From assembly GCA_016713335.1 (NCBI GenBank), contig JADJPH010000034.1:14737-78736 (forward strand): DNA of 64,000 nucleotides. The letters run 5' to 3'. Below the pieces are notes generated by a model. It made no database searches and was not told where the DNA came from. It saw only the letters and a list, made by a program, of their open reading frames with translations. Of this stretch, positions 53,156 to 61,402 are shown one piece after another; the first letter of the stretch is position 1; every line of letters starts with the position of its first letter. This stretch comes from Candidatus Fredericiella danica (GTDB lineage Bacteria > Chloroflexota > Anaerolineae > Caldilineales > Caldilineaceae). The position numbers and the translations under genes were made by a program.

Positions 53156-53477
53156 GGTGTTTGAATCCTGCGTATGGTGAAAAAAATGAAACGGTTGTTC
53201 TTTGACAATCTGCAAGTTACTTGCAAAGTTCCTTACGTAGTATTCTCGTTATACTGGGAATGCCGTCATGGGACGTCTTTATCGGCCCAGGCAACCTGGG
53301 TGGATTGAAATTGATCGTAACGCATTTTGCTGAATGTGCAAGCGCCCAAGCCCCTGTGATGGTGCGCGTACGTCCGGTGTAACTAGATTGGACTCCAGCG
53401 GCCAGCGTGTGCATATAGACTTTTAGGTGCAATGTGCCATAATCGCCGCAGCTTGAGTGAGGGCAGGAGACTGGAAA
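53156..53477. other. 322-base divergent intergenic region
   Basis: It separates the thrC-like gene (minus) from the gene at 53478 (plus). It holds the palindrome at 53211, a small perfect hairpin (CCCAGG-CAA-CCTGGG, about 53285-53299) and a CATAAT -10-like box at 53438-53443 for the plus-strand gene. No RNA gene or ORF is supported; I looked for T-box and SAM motifs and saw none. Confidence 0.4.
53211..53225. promoter_or_regulatory. Palindrome in the thrC-like leader
   Basis: Perfect seven-base arms TGCAAGT / ACTTGCA around one central base, 56 bases upstream of the thrC-like start codon. Its compact symmetry suggests a dimeric repressor site rather than an RNA hairpin. Confidence 0.4.
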
Positions 53478-54672
53478 ATGGAACAAATGGATCGTTATCC
53501 CAGCTACGTTGTGTCAGTGGCCGGCGCCTTAAGTAGCACCGATCAGCCACTTGCGATCGATACGCTTGTCGACCGCGTGCGGGGAGCTCGACCGGACACC
53601 AAGGGCGTCCGCACTGGTGTCTATCGCGCGCTCAAGCAACTCTACCAGGCGGTGCCCGTCGCCCCAGACCGTTACGGTTGGCTATCGCACCTGCTCCGTG
53701 ACAATGTTGTCCGCCATCCGCTCTCAAACGAAGAGGTCCGGCGCGGTTACCTCTTGCTTGATGAACTGGAGCACGCCATCCTCTTCCCGCAGTTCTTTCA
53801 GAACCACCGTCCTGACAACCGCAAAGTGACGATTGAACTCTTCGGGGATGAGGTGCTGCAGGCGGAAGCGGCGATTGAGAAACGCACCTGGTCGCTAAAG
53901 CTTGGTGAGCCATTTGTGAAGTGGATCGATGACCAGGGGGGGCAGGGTCGAGACGATATCATCATCTCCGTCCGAGACGCAGTTGCCGGCATCTATCAAG
54001 TGCGCCTGTTGCCCCGCGAAGGTCGTGACGAAGAGACCATCGAGCAACGGAGCATTGCCGTAGCGGCCGTTGCCGAGGAACTTGTGATGGATTTGCGCCG
54101 TGCAGAGCGCGCGGTGCCGGCATGGGAACTGGTGGCGCTGCTGATTGGACGCGGTCTCTATGTCGACCCCGTGCCGCCGGACGATTTGCATCTTTTGCTA
54201 CAACGCCATAGTATGTTGGCGTTGCTGGAAGGTGAAGGCTATACAGTCGCCGATCGCCGTGAAACAAGCAACATGGTGCGGGCGCCATTCGCTCGGCGAA
54301 ACGACAACTTTGACCCTATGTTTTGGGGAACCTGACGACGCAGATTGGAACCGTGACCAGGACGGACCCTCGTCCGGTGGCTTCGGCAATGGCAATGATG
54401 ATTCGTGCCAGGACTATGAGGAGTACTTGGAAGAGCACCGAATGGCGGGTGCTCCAGGCGCGCCCCTTGGGCATGGCGATTATCATCTGCTTGAAGCAGA
54501 ATTGGAACTTCTTGGACTTGAGCAAGAGTTCGGCTATCTGTTGCCAGAGCAACAGGCGCGCGTGCAAGCGCTGGCCGAACGGCTATTTATTGATCCGGAA
54601 GTGCTCCGTAGCCGCGAGCAAGACGCACCCGATGAGGGTGATTTTGACGAGCCGCCTTTCTGGCAGAACTGA
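53478..54672 (+). CDS. Uncharacterised protein with winged-helix-like N-terminus, frame-broken
   Basis: About 398 residues after one frame change near 54325 (a G missing from a run of four in TTTTGGGGAA). ATG 53478 follows AGGAGA. Residues about 15-70 (Leu-Ala-Ile-Asp-Thr-Leu-Val-Asp-Arg-Val, then Arg-Tyr-Gly-Trp-Leu-Ser) suggest a winged helix of the HARE type. The middle (100-270) is alpha/beta without known motifs. Residues about 285-345 are acidic, Gly/Asn/Asp-rich and probably disordered. The tail (350-398) is helical, ending Glu-Pro-Pro-Phe-Trp-Gln-Asn. I do not recognise the family. A terminator follows, so it is probably a single-gene transcript. Confidence 0.65.
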
Positions 54673-54715
54673 ACGCCGCGTCTGCTCTGCACAAGGTAAT
54701 TCGAGGAGTTTGCAT

Positions 54716-54748
54716 AGACCGCAGGCGTGAAAGCTGCGGTCTTTTTTT
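54716..54748 (+). terminator. Rho-independent terminator
   Basis: Perfect nine-base arms (54716-54724 and 54734-54742) around a nine-base loop, then seven T. It ends the transcript of the gene at 53478. Confidence 0.88.
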
Positions 54749-54758
54749 GTAATTTGCG

Positions 54759-55085
54759 ATGACAATGAAAAAACCAGTAAACTGCCGATATTTCTATGGC
54801 GATTATTTTCGTGGTAAAGAGAAGGAAGAGTGTCGCCTGCTCGCCGCGAGTCCTGAGAATACGCGACCTTGGAAGCGTGGGCACTGCGACAGTTGCCCCG
54901 TTCCTGCGATCGTGATCGAGAGCAACAGCCGGGACCTACTGCTGGAAGCGGCAGTAAAGCGACGTTTCCTGAGTGAGCACGTTGAGGTGACATTTGCCGT
55001 CTGCAGTAAACACATGCAGCAGTTGGAGGATCCCCTCTACTGCCCAATGTGCGCTGCCGAGCTTCAAGGCGGATCCGGTTCTTGA
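54759..55085 (+). CDS. Small Cys-rich protein of unknown function
   Basis: 108 residues (ATG 54759; ATG 54765 is equally possible). Seven or eight Cys are arranged as Asn-Cys-Arg-Tyr-Phe-Tyr-Gly-Asp-Tyr, Glu-Cys-Arg-Leu, His-Cys-Asp-Ser-Cys-Pro-Val-Pro, Val-Cys-Ser-Lys-His and Tyr-Cys-Pro-Met-Cys. The spacing suggests two metal sites, perhaps zinc ribbons or an Fe-S cluster. It starts only 11 bases after a terminator and lacks a ribosome site, so its promoter must overlap the terminator or the transcript is made by read-through. The patatin gene follows after 24 bases. Not recognised beyond this. Confidence 0.65.
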   Translation: MTMKKPVNCRYFYGDYFRGKEKEECRLLAASPENTRPWKRGHCDSCPVPAIVIESNSRDLLLEAAVKRRFLSEHVEVTFAVCSKHMQQLEDPLYCPMCAAELQGGSGS

Positions 55086-55109
55086 CGCACAGCGTCTGTG
55101 GGAGGTCAA

Positions 55110-55964
55110 GTGAAACGGGCCTTTGTGTTGGGCGGGGGTGGTTCACTCGGTGCGCTCCAGGTTGGCGCGTTGCGGGTGCTGCTGGAACGAGACATCCGTC
55201 CGGATTTCGTCGTCGGGTGCTCGGTTGGCGCGCTGAACGCACTTGGCGTTGCCACTGAATTCAGTTCAGAGCAACTGGAACGGACTGCGGTGCTCTGGCG
55301 GCAAGTGACGCAGCAAGTAGTCTATCCTGGCTCGCGCCTGAACATCTTCTGGCGCGTGGCCACGGGTAAGGATAGCCTTCACGACAACCGGCGCTTCTAT
55401 CAATGGCTGCGTGATTCCTGCAGTTCGCCGGCGTTGACGTTTGGCGCGCTCCATGGCGCACGCCTCTATGTGACGGCCACACACCTGCGCACCGGACGGC
55501 TTCATGTGTTTGGCGATGATCCAAACGATCGTGTGCTCGATGCACTGATGGCGAGCACTGCGTTGACGCCCTTGCATCCCCCTTGGGAGATCAACGGCGA
55601 ACGCTACGTGGATGGCGCCACTGTTACGCCGCTGCCGATCCGTGTGGCGCTGGAGCGCGGTGCAACGGAGATCTTTGCGCTGCAGCTTGGCGATAGCCCC
55701 AATGCTGCGTCATCTGCACCGGTGCATGGTGTTGTTGGGCACATTTCGGCGGCGGTCGATACGATGCTGCGGCTGCAAGCTGAACACGACCTCCACCTTG
55801 CCACGACGACACGCAACACGACTGTCCATTGCCTCCATCTCTACGCTCCCTTCCGACTGGACGGTACGGACTTCAGCAAGGGCGACGAACTGATTGAGGC
55901 CGGCTATGCTCAGGCGCTCGAACAGATGCAGATGTGCCGCGGCCAGGCAATGCGACGCCTGTGA
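55110..55964 (+). CDS. Patatin-like phospholipase/acyl hydrolase
   Basis: 284 residues. GTG 55110 is chosen because GGGAGG lies at 55100-55105 and the fold starts at once with Ala-Phe-Val-Leu-Gly-Gly-Gly-Gly-Ser-Leu-Gly (oxyanion loop). The nucleophile Ser is in Gly-Cys-Ser-Val-Gly (GxSxG), and the catalytic Asp is in Tyr-Val-Asp-Gly-Ala (DGA). This is the Ser-Asp dyad of patatins such as RssA-like proteins, which release fatty acids from lipids. No signal peptide. It is probably cotranscribed with the Cys-rich gene. A TPP riboswitch begins 116 bases later for the next operon. Confidence 0.88.
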   Translation: MKRAFVLGGGGSLGALQVGALRVLLERDIRPDFVVGCSVGALNALGVATEFSSEQLERTAVLWRQVTQQVVYPGSRLNIFWRVATGKDSLHDNRRFYQWLRDSCSSPALTFGALHGARLYVTATHLRTGRLHVFGDDPNDRVLDALMASTALTPLHPPWEINGERYVDGATVTPLPIRVALERGATEIFALQLGDSPNAASSAPVHGVVGHISAAVDTMLRLQAEHDLHLATTTRNTTVHCLHLYAPFRLDGTDFSKGDELIEAGYAQALEQMQMCRGQAMRRL

Positions 55965-56080
55965 GCCGCGCCGAAGGTTGGTGGCAGAATCTGATGGGTC
56001 GCAAGAACCCCACACGGACTGATGATTCATTACTGAATTTGGGGCAGCCTCGGATAGAATAAAGAAGGTTAAGCCGAATC

Positions 56081-56175
56081 ACTGGGGAGCTCAGGTAAGC
56101 TGGGCTGAGAGGGTGGCCATTGTCGTCACCGACCCGTATACCTGATCTGGGTAATGCCAGCGTAGGGAGCAGCGG
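56081..56175 (+). ncRNA. TPP (THI-box) riboswitch
   Basis: The conserved THI-box elements appear in order: GGGGAGC near 56084, GCTGAGAGGGTG (56104-56115), GACCC (56131-56135), ACCTGATCTGGGTAATGCC (56140-56158) and the closing AGCGTAGGGAGC (56159-56170). It lies upstream of a thiamine-type ABC transporter operon and is followed by a terminator hairpin. TPP binding is expected to favour the terminator and shut off the operon. Confidence 0.95.
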
Positions 56176-56202
56176 AATCAGCCACCGTTCTGTGAATTAC
56201 GC

Positions 56203-56235
56203 AGGGCCTTATCCGGCAAGGGTAAGGCCCTTTTT
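56203..56235 (+). terminator. Riboswitch-controlled terminator
   Basis: Perfect nine-base arms AGGGCCTTA / TAAGGCCCT around an eleven-base loop, then five T. It sits 33 bases after the TPP aptamer and 21 bases before the thiB start codon, the expected expression platform for transcription attenuation. Confidence 0.88.
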
Positions 56236-56256
56236 CATTGGTTGGAGGTCAAAAAC

Positions 56257-57336
56257 ATGATGGTCAATAAACGATGCCTGGCAGTTGTCATTGCACTCGT
56301 CGTGGCTGCTGTGACCCTGGTCGGCTGCACAGCCCAATCGCCGGTCGCCGGCCCGGCTGCGCCGGTCACGCTCGTTGTGGCGAGTCACGACTCGTTCGCG
56401 GCGAGTGAAGCGGTGATCGCGCAGTTTGAACAGGAGCACAACGTCAAGGTGCAATTTCTGACCCTTGGTGACGCCGGCGCCGCGCTCAACAAGATTATTC
56501 TTAGCAAGGATGCTCCAGTTGCCGATCTCTTCTATGGCGTCGACAATACGTTTCTGAGTCGCGCCGTGACGTCGGGGGCGTTTGAGCCTTATACACCCAC
56601 CCAGTTGAGCGCAGTGGCCGCGGACCTACAGCTTGATGCGAGCCATTCGTTGACACCGATCGATTATGGTTTTGTCAACCTTAACGCTGATGCCGCCTGG
56701 TTCAAGTCGCACAATGTGCCGCTGCCAACGCAACTCGAAGATCTGATCAAACCCGAGTACAAGGGGCTGCTCGTGGCGCCAAACCCGGCGACGTCATCGC
56801 CTGGGCTAGCGTTTTTACTGACCACGATCAGCTACTTTGGCGAGGATGGGTATCTCGACTACTGGCGGGCCTTGCGGGCGAACGATCTGCTTATCACGGA
56901 TGGCTGGAGTGAGGCTTATTTCGATCACTTCACCGTCGGCTCTGGCGGTAAGGGCGATCGGCCACTTGTAGTCAGCTATACGACCAGCCCGCCGGCGGAC
57001 GTGGTATATGCAACGGACGGGAGAACCGCGCCGGCCAGCATCAATGTGGCGATCCCGGGCAGCGCCTTCCGGCAGGTGGAGTTTGCGGGGGTGCTGAAGG
57101 GCGCCAGGCAGCCCGAACTTGCGCGCAAGCTGATCGATTTCATGTTGGGCCGCGAGTTTCAGGAAGACATCCCGTTGCAGATGTTCGTCTTCCCGGTGAA
57201 CCAGGAGGCGCAACTGCCAGAGTTGTTTACGGCCTATGCCCAGGCGCCTGCGGACCCGGTGATCTTTGACGCAAGTGCGATCGATCAGAATCGCGAACGC
57301 TGGTTGAAGGCGTGGTCGGACGTCGTATTGCGCTAA
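56257..57336 (+). CDS. thiB: Thiamine ABC transporter, substrate-binding lipoprotein
   Basis: 359 residues. The signal peptide ends in the lipobox Leu-Val-Gly-Cys (Cys24). The mature part follows the ThiB pattern: Thr-Leu-Val-Val-Ala-Ser-His-Asp-Ser-Phe, Ala-Asp-Leu-Phe-Tyr-Gly-Val-Asp-Asn-Thr, Pro-Ile-Asp-Tyr-Gly-Phe-Val-Asn-Leu-Asn, and Asp-Gly-Trp-Ser-Glu-Ala-Tyr. Final Phe-Val-Phe-Pro-Val-Asn also fits. It captures thiamine or a phosphate ester outside the membrane. GGAGG precedes ATG 56257. First gene of the riboswitch-controlled operon thiB-thiP-thiQ. The ligand call rests on family pattern plus the TPP riboswitch. Confidence 0.9.
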   Translation: MMVNKRCLAVVIALVVAAVTLVGCTAQSPVAGPAAPVTLVVASHDSFAASEAVIAQFEQEHNVKVQFLTLGDAGAALNKIILSKDAPVADLFYGVDNTFLSRAVTSGAFEPYTPTQLSAVAADLQLDASHSLTPIDYGFVNLNADAAWFKSHNVPLPTQLEDLIKPEYKGLLVAPNPATSSPGLAFLLTTISYFGEDGYLDYWRALRANDLLITDGWSEAYFDHFTVGSGGKGDRPLVVSYTTSPPADVVYATDGRTAPASINVAIPGSAFRQVEFAGVLKGARQPELARKLIDFMLGREFQEDIPLQMFVFPVNQEAQLPELFTAYAQAPADPVIFDASAIDQNRERWLKAWSDVVLR

Positions 57337-57410
57337 TGCCGCGCGAGGAACCAGGGTGCAGATAGATGCGCGCAGGCTTGTAAGAATTGGCCGAGGAGAA
57401 GAGCAGTGCA

Positions 57411-59096
57411 ATGGTCCCGCGCACCGGCCGTCGTGTGGCGAGGCCACACCGCGTCCGGCGCGGCCTCTTGACGCTGCTCTACCTGGCGCCGCTGCTATTC
57501 CTCGCCCTGTTTTACGTCTATCCGCTACTGGCAATCTTTCAAGCGAGCTTCTCGCAACCGGGCGCGTTCACGGCCATCTTCGCAGCCATCCTCGATCCTG
57601 CGCTGCTGCAGCTTGTTTGGTTCACTGCCTGGCAGGCGGCGGTGTCGACGGTGGTGACGGTGCTCGCCGGGCTGCCCCTCGCCTATGTGTTTGCGACGTA
57701 CGACTTCCGCGGCAAGAGCCTGCTCAATGCGCTCTTGACGATCCCGTTTGTCATGCCGACCGTGGTGGTGGCGACGGCGTTTCTGGCGTTGTTGGGCCGC
57801 GGTGGGCTGGTCAATGAGACGCTGCAACGCGTTTTTGGTGTGTCCGCACCGCAATTGCACGCTGAACAGACCCTCTGGATCATCCTGCTGGCGCATGTGT
57901 TCTTCAATGTTGCCGTCGTGATCCGGACCGTGGGCGGCTTCTGGAGCAATCTGAACCCGCACCTGCGCGAGGCTGCAGGGATGCTGGGGGCGCCGCCGGC
58001 GCGGGTATTCCGGGAGATCACATTGCCACTGCTGGCGCCGAGTCTGCTTTCGGCAAGCCTCCTGATCTTTCTCTTCACGTTCACGAGTTTCGGGGTGATT
58101 TTGCTACTTGGAGGCCCTGGGTTTGCAACAATTGAGGTCGAGATCTATCGCCAGGCGGTGAATTACTTCAATCTGCCCATCGCCGCCTTTTTGTCCGTGC
58201 TGCAACTGTTGATTACCTTTGGCGTAATGATTGCCTACACGCGGGCGCAAGCGCAGACGAGCCGCACGCTGCGCCAGCAGAGTGCGAAACGGACGGCGCG
58301 GCGACCCGCCAACTGGCGGCAGGCGCTGGTGGTGGCGGTTTGCATTTTACTGACGGTTGGGGCGCTGTTGGCCCCGCTGTTGGCGCTGGCATGGAGTAGT
58401 ATCCGTGTCGACGGCGCCTTTTCGCTTCGCTACTATCAGGCATTGGCTGAGAATCCGCGCCAGAGTGCATTCTTCGTTCCGCCGGTTACGGCCATTCGCA
58501 ATTCACTGATGTTTGCGCTGGCGACCCTGGTGCTCAGCCTGCCCATGGGGATGATTGGCGCCTACATGCTTGCACAGCCACGCACCTGGCTGACGGCGCT
58601 GCTGGAGCCGCTGCTCCTGCTCCCGCTCGGCACGTCGGCGGTGACGCTGGGCTTTGGTTACATCATCGCCATGGGCGAGTTGCGCACTTCGCTCTGGCTT
58701 GTGCCCATCGCGCATACGCTCATTGCCCTGCCGTTTGTGGTGCGTACGCTGCTGCCGTCTGTACGAGCGTTGGATAAGCGGCTCCGGGAGGCAGCCGCGA
58801 TGCTGGGTGCGTCGCCAGCTCGAATCTGGCGGTCCGTAGACGCACCTTTGTTGTGGCGCCCACTCCTGATCGCCGCCGCATTTGCGTTTGCGATCAGCCT
58901 CGGTGAGTTTGGCGCCACGCTCTTGATTGCCCGCCCGGATACGCCGACGATGCCCATGATCATCTATCGCGCCCTGGGCCAGCCAGGTGCGCTCAACTAC
59001 GGACAGGCACTGGCGATGAGCACGGTGCTGATGACGGTGACGGGCGTGGCGTTGGTGCTGATTGAGCAGTTTAGGTTGGGGGATACGGAGTTTTAG
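57411..59096 (+). CDS. thiP: Thiamine ABC transporter, permease
   Basis: 561 residues with about twelve membrane helices in two homologous halves, as in ThiP/FbpB-type permeases. Each half has the ABC-coupling loop: Glu-Ala-Ala-Gly-Met-Leu-Gly-Ala-Pro-Pro-Ala-Arg-Val-Phe-Arg in the first, Glu-Ala-Ala-Ala-Met-Leu-Gly-Ala-Ser-Pro-Ala-Arg-Ile-Trp in the second. ATG 57411 has AGGAG 12 bases before it; a TTG at 57387 is an alternative. The TAG stop (59094-59096) overlaps the first octamer of the tandem repeat that leads into thiQ. Confidence 0.9.
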   Translation: MVPRTGRRVARPHRVRRGLLTLLYLAPLLFLALFYVYPLLAIFQASFSQPGAFTAIFAAILDPALLQLVWFTAWQAAVSTVVTVLAGLPLAYVFATYDFRGKSLLNALLTIPFVMPTVVVATAFLALLGRGGLVNETLQRVFGVSAPQLHAEQTLWIILLAHVFFNVAVVIRTVGGFWSNLNPHLREAAGMLGAPPARVFREITLPLLAPSLLSASLLIFLFTFTSFGVILLLGGPGFATIEVEIYRQAVNYFNLPIAAFLSVLQLLITFGVMIAYTRAQAQTSRTLRQQSAKRTARRPANWRQALVVAVCILLTVGALLAPLLALAWSSIRVDGAFSLRYYQALAENPRQSAFFVPPVTAIRNSLMFALATLVLSLPMGMIGAYMLAQPRTWLTALLEPLLLLPLGTSAVTLGFGYIIAMGELRTSLWLVPIAHTLIALPFVVRTLLPSVRALDKRLREAAAMLGASPARIWRSVDAPLLWRPLLIAAAFAFAISLGEFGATLLIARPDTPTMPMIIYRALGQPGALNYGQALAMSTVLMTVTGVALVLIEQFRLGDTEF

Positions 59097-59166
59097 GGAG
59101 ACAAAGAGACAGGGAGACAGGGAGACAGGGAGACAGGGAGACAGGGAGACAGGGAGACGGGGAGAC
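59095..59166 (+). repeat. Octanucleotide tandem repeat between thiP and thiQ
   Basis: Nine consecutive copies of AGGGAGAC; copy 2 (AAAGAGAC) and copy 9 (GGGGAGAC) differ by one or two bases. It starts at the thiP stop codon and ends 7 bases before the thiQ ATG. Every copy carries an AGGGAG core that resembles a ribosome site. Confidence 0.95.
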
Positions 59167-59172
59167 AGGGGA

Positions 59173-60288
59173 ATGTTGGAGGTAGAGCGAGTTGGGAAGT
59201 GGTTTGAGCCGGGGAAACTGGTGTTGGATGGCGTCTCGCTTGCGGTGCGGGATGGTGAGATTGCCTGTTTGCTGGGACCCAGCGGGTGCGGCAAGTCGAC
59301 GTTGCTGCGCGTGATTGCGGGGCTTGAAACACCGGATGCCAGTGAGATTCGCTTCGACGGGGAGGATGTGACGGCGCTGGAACCTTACCGGCGGCGCTTT
59401 GGGCTGATGTTTCAGGACTATGCCTTGTTTCCCCACATGAGCGTGAGTCAAAATGTCGGCTTTGGGCTGCGGATGGCGAATCTGGAGCAACGCACGATTG
59501 CGCGCCGGGTGCAAGAGGTGCTGGAGTTGGTCAACCTCCAGGGGTATGGGGAGCGCTCGGTCGATCGACTGAGCGGTGGGGAACAGCAGCGCGTGGCGCT
59601 GGCCCGTACGCTCGCCCCGGCGCCGCGGCTGGTCATGCTGGATGAACCGTTGGCCAATCTGGATCGGCTGCTGCGCGAAGACCTTGTGGAAGATCTGCGG
59701 GTGATCCTGCGCCGGGTTGGCGCAACGGCGATCGTAGTGACCCACGATCAACAAGAGGCATTTGTCCTTGCCGACCACGTGGCGGTGATGCGCCAGGGAC
59801 AGATCGTGCAGGAGGGCTCACCGGAGGAGGTGTATCAGAACCCGGCTTCGCGCTTTGTTGCCGACTTCCTGGGCTATCGCAACCTCATTGCCGCGACCAA
59901 GGTCGAAGGCGCGGCCGGCGCAGTCTTTGACACGGCGATTGGGCCGATTTCCACGGCGAGATTCGCTGAGGCGCCGTTGGGTTGGCACGGCTGGATTGTT
60001 TTTCGCCCTGACGCTGCTACGTTGGCGCGCGGCGGCGCAGACGAACTGAAAATCGAGGGTAAGATCCGCACCGTCTCTTTTCGTGGGCCGATCACCAGGA
60101 TCCAGCTCGCACCTGCGTTTGATCCCGGAGTGGAGCTGGTCTTCGACATCCCTTCGGTTACGGCGCGGGAACTCCCGCACCTTGGAGATGAGGTCGCAGT
60201 CGCGCTCCATGCCGACGGGTTGTCGTTGATCCCTGCTGAGCCAAAGCGGGGGGAGCCGCTACTGAACCACATTCAACAGCGTAAGTGA
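59173..60288 (+). CDS. thiQ: Thiamine ABC transporter, ATPase
   Basis: 371 residues from ATG 59173. Walker A Gly-Pro-Ser-Gly-Cys-Gly-Lys-Ser-Thr, Q-loop Phe-Gln-Asp-Tyr-Ala-Leu-Phe-Pro-His, signature Leu-Ser-Gly-Gly-Glu-Gln-Gln-Arg-Val, Walker B Leu-Val-Met-Leu-Asp-Glu-Pro, and switch His in Thr-His-Asp-Gln-Gln-Glu. Residues about 235-370 form a TOBE-type regulatory domain, as in FbpC/PotA; E. coli ThiQ lacks it. It drives the ThiBP transporter. Its ribosome site is provided by the end of the octamer repeat. The frame stays open through the repeat back to 59062, but an internal start is far more likely. The 3' end overlaps the convergent gene by 30 bases. Confidence 0.9.
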   Translation: MLEVERVGKWFEPGKLVLDGVSLAVRDGEIACLLGPSGCGKSTLLRVIAGLETPDASEIRFDGEDVTALEPYRRRFGLMFQDYALFPHMSVSQNVGFGLRMANLEQRTIARRVQEVLELVNLQGYGERSVDRLSGGEQQRVALARTLAPAPRLVMLDEPLANLDRLLREDLVEDLRVILRRVGATAIVVTHDQQEAFVLADHVAVMRQGQIVQEGSPEEVYQNPASRFVADFLGYRNLIAATKVEGAAGAVFDTAIGPISTARFAEAPLGWHGWIVFRPDAATLARGGADELKIEGKIRTVSFRGPITRIQLAPAFDPGVELVFDIPSVTARELPHLGDEVAVALHADGLSLIPAEPKRGEPLLNHIQQRK

Positions 60289-61146
60289 GCTTGTGTTAGC
60301 CGGCGTCCACCCTTGATCGCGTGCAGCATTGTCCACCTCCACGTACCACCAGACGATGGTGTCGGAGTCGCCTTCCAACCAGACTGGCCCGCCGAGTACG
60401 GTTGCTGTATTACCGTCGCTAAGTACGGTGACCGCACTGCCTGCGGTTGATCCCGGTTCAGTGCGGACGAACGAACGTAACTGCGGTTGAATCTGGACGC
60501 GACTCCCGACCTGGATGTTGGGGTCGGCGCGTTGACTTTGTGGCAGGCCATTGGTCCGCTCAACGAGCAGCGCGGGATCGACTCTGGGGGCAGGCGCCGG
60601 CTGCACCTGATTGCCCGCCACTTCGCCGGCAGCGGTCGCGGTGGCGACAATCATGGGGATGGTTGGCGTGGGTTCGGCACGGGCAGCCATCCGGTTCGTA
60701 ATTGTGTCAAAGGCCCACATCCCACCAAGGATCATCAGGAAGATCAGGGCAATGACAGCAATGATGGGCCATAGCGGGAAACTGCTGCTGGGCCGCGCTT
60801 GTTCGATCGGCTGATTGGTGACGAGGATCGGCAGGCCCGATTGCGTGCTGTCCATCACGTAGAGTTCCGTTGTCGGACCGATGCCCTGATAGCGGGATGC
60901 GAGGATGTTCTGTGCCCGGCGCTTGTACGCGTCCTGCGCCTGAAGCGATTGTGGGTTATATAGGTGCAACTCTGCCCGCGACGAACGGCCATGGTCATCG
61001 AGGATGACGACCAGCGCCGCGATGACCTGGTTGCGATTGTCGTCCTCGAACGGGTAATAGTGGGTATCACGAAGCTGCGGCGTTGACTGCCAGCGGCGTT
61101 GCTCTTCGTTGATCGATCTCATTTCGTTCTGATAGTCGATGGACAT
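60259..61146 (-). CDS. Single-helix membrane protein with C-terminal SH3-like domain
   Basis: 295 residues from ATG 61146. Residues 1-120 are soluble and charged (Glu-Met-Arg-Ser-Ile-Asn-Glu-Glu-Gln-Arg-Arg-Trp, later Ala-Glu-Leu-His-Leu-Tyr-Asn-Pro). One transmembrane helix (123-146) follows, then an Ala/Pro/Thr linker (150-200) and an SH3-type beta domain (about 210-290: Gly-Ser-Arg-Val-Gln-Ile, Val-Arg-Thr-Glu-Pro-Gly-Ser, Trp-Trp-Tyr-Val-Glu). With no signal peptide, the N-part is probably cytoplasmic and the SH3 domain outside. The zincin gene lies 28 bases upstream in the same direction. Function unknown. Confidence 0.65.
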   Translation of the reverse strand: MSIDYQNEMRSINEEQRRWQSTPQLRDTHYYPFEDDNRNQVIAALVVILDDHGRSSRAELHLYNPQSLQAQDAYKRRAQNILASRYQGIGPTTELYVMDSTQSGLPILVTNQPIEQARPSSSFPLWPIIAVIALIFLMILGGMWAFDTITNRMAARAEPTPTIPMIVATATAAGEVAGNQVQPAPAPRVDPALLVERTNGLPQSQRADPNIQVGSRVQIQPQLRSFVRTEPGSTAGSAVTVLSDGNTATVLGGPVWLEGDSDTIVWWYVEVDNAARDQGWTPANTSSLTLLNVVQ

Positions 61147-61174
61147 GAGGTTACGATCCCGCAGTAACTGAAGG

Positions 61175-61396
61175 TCAATAGGCGCCGAGCTCGACCAGGC
61201 GCTGGTCGCTGATGCCAAAGTGATGGGCAATTTCGTGGAGAACGGTCTGCCGCACCTGCGCCCGAATGGCGTCTTCGCCTGGCGGCGTCACCCGCAGAAT
61301 CGGCCCACGAAAGATAGTGATTTTGTCCGGCGCCACCAACCCATAGGTGCTTGTGCGCACTGTACGCGGTACACCCTCGTAGTGGCAGCACCGCAC
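61175..61396 (-). CDS. Short zincin-type metallopeptidase, apparently N-terminally truncated
   Basis: 73 residues from GTG 61396. Contains the zinc motif Val-Leu-His-Glu-Ile-Ala-His-His-Phe-Gly-Ile-Ser-Asp, and ends Glu-Leu-Gly-Ala-Tyr, the usual C-terminus of the PF06262 (Zincin_1) family. Tyr-Glu-Gly-Val-Pro-Arg-Thr and Pro-Asp-Lys-Ile-Thr-Ile-Phe also match. Family members are commonly about 110-140 residues. The N-terminal 40-50 residues are missing, because the same frame is closed by the stop codon of the CYTH/CHAD gene only two codons upstream. GCAGGA just before the GTG could serve as a ribosome site. Activity uncertain. Confidence 0.65.
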   Translation of the reverse strand: MRCCHYEGVPRTVRTSTYGLVAPDKITIFRGPILRVTPPGEDAIRAQVRQTVLHEIAHHFGISDQRLVELGAY

Positions 61397-61402
61397 TCCT
61401 GC

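Noticed and set aside
59095..59166. CRISPR or coding extension of thiQ through the octamers
   Set aside because: The unit is only 8 bases without spacers. The extended product would have a repetitive Gly-Asp-Arg-Glu-Thr start unlike any ThiQ, whereas ATG 59173 starts exactly at the family N-terminus.
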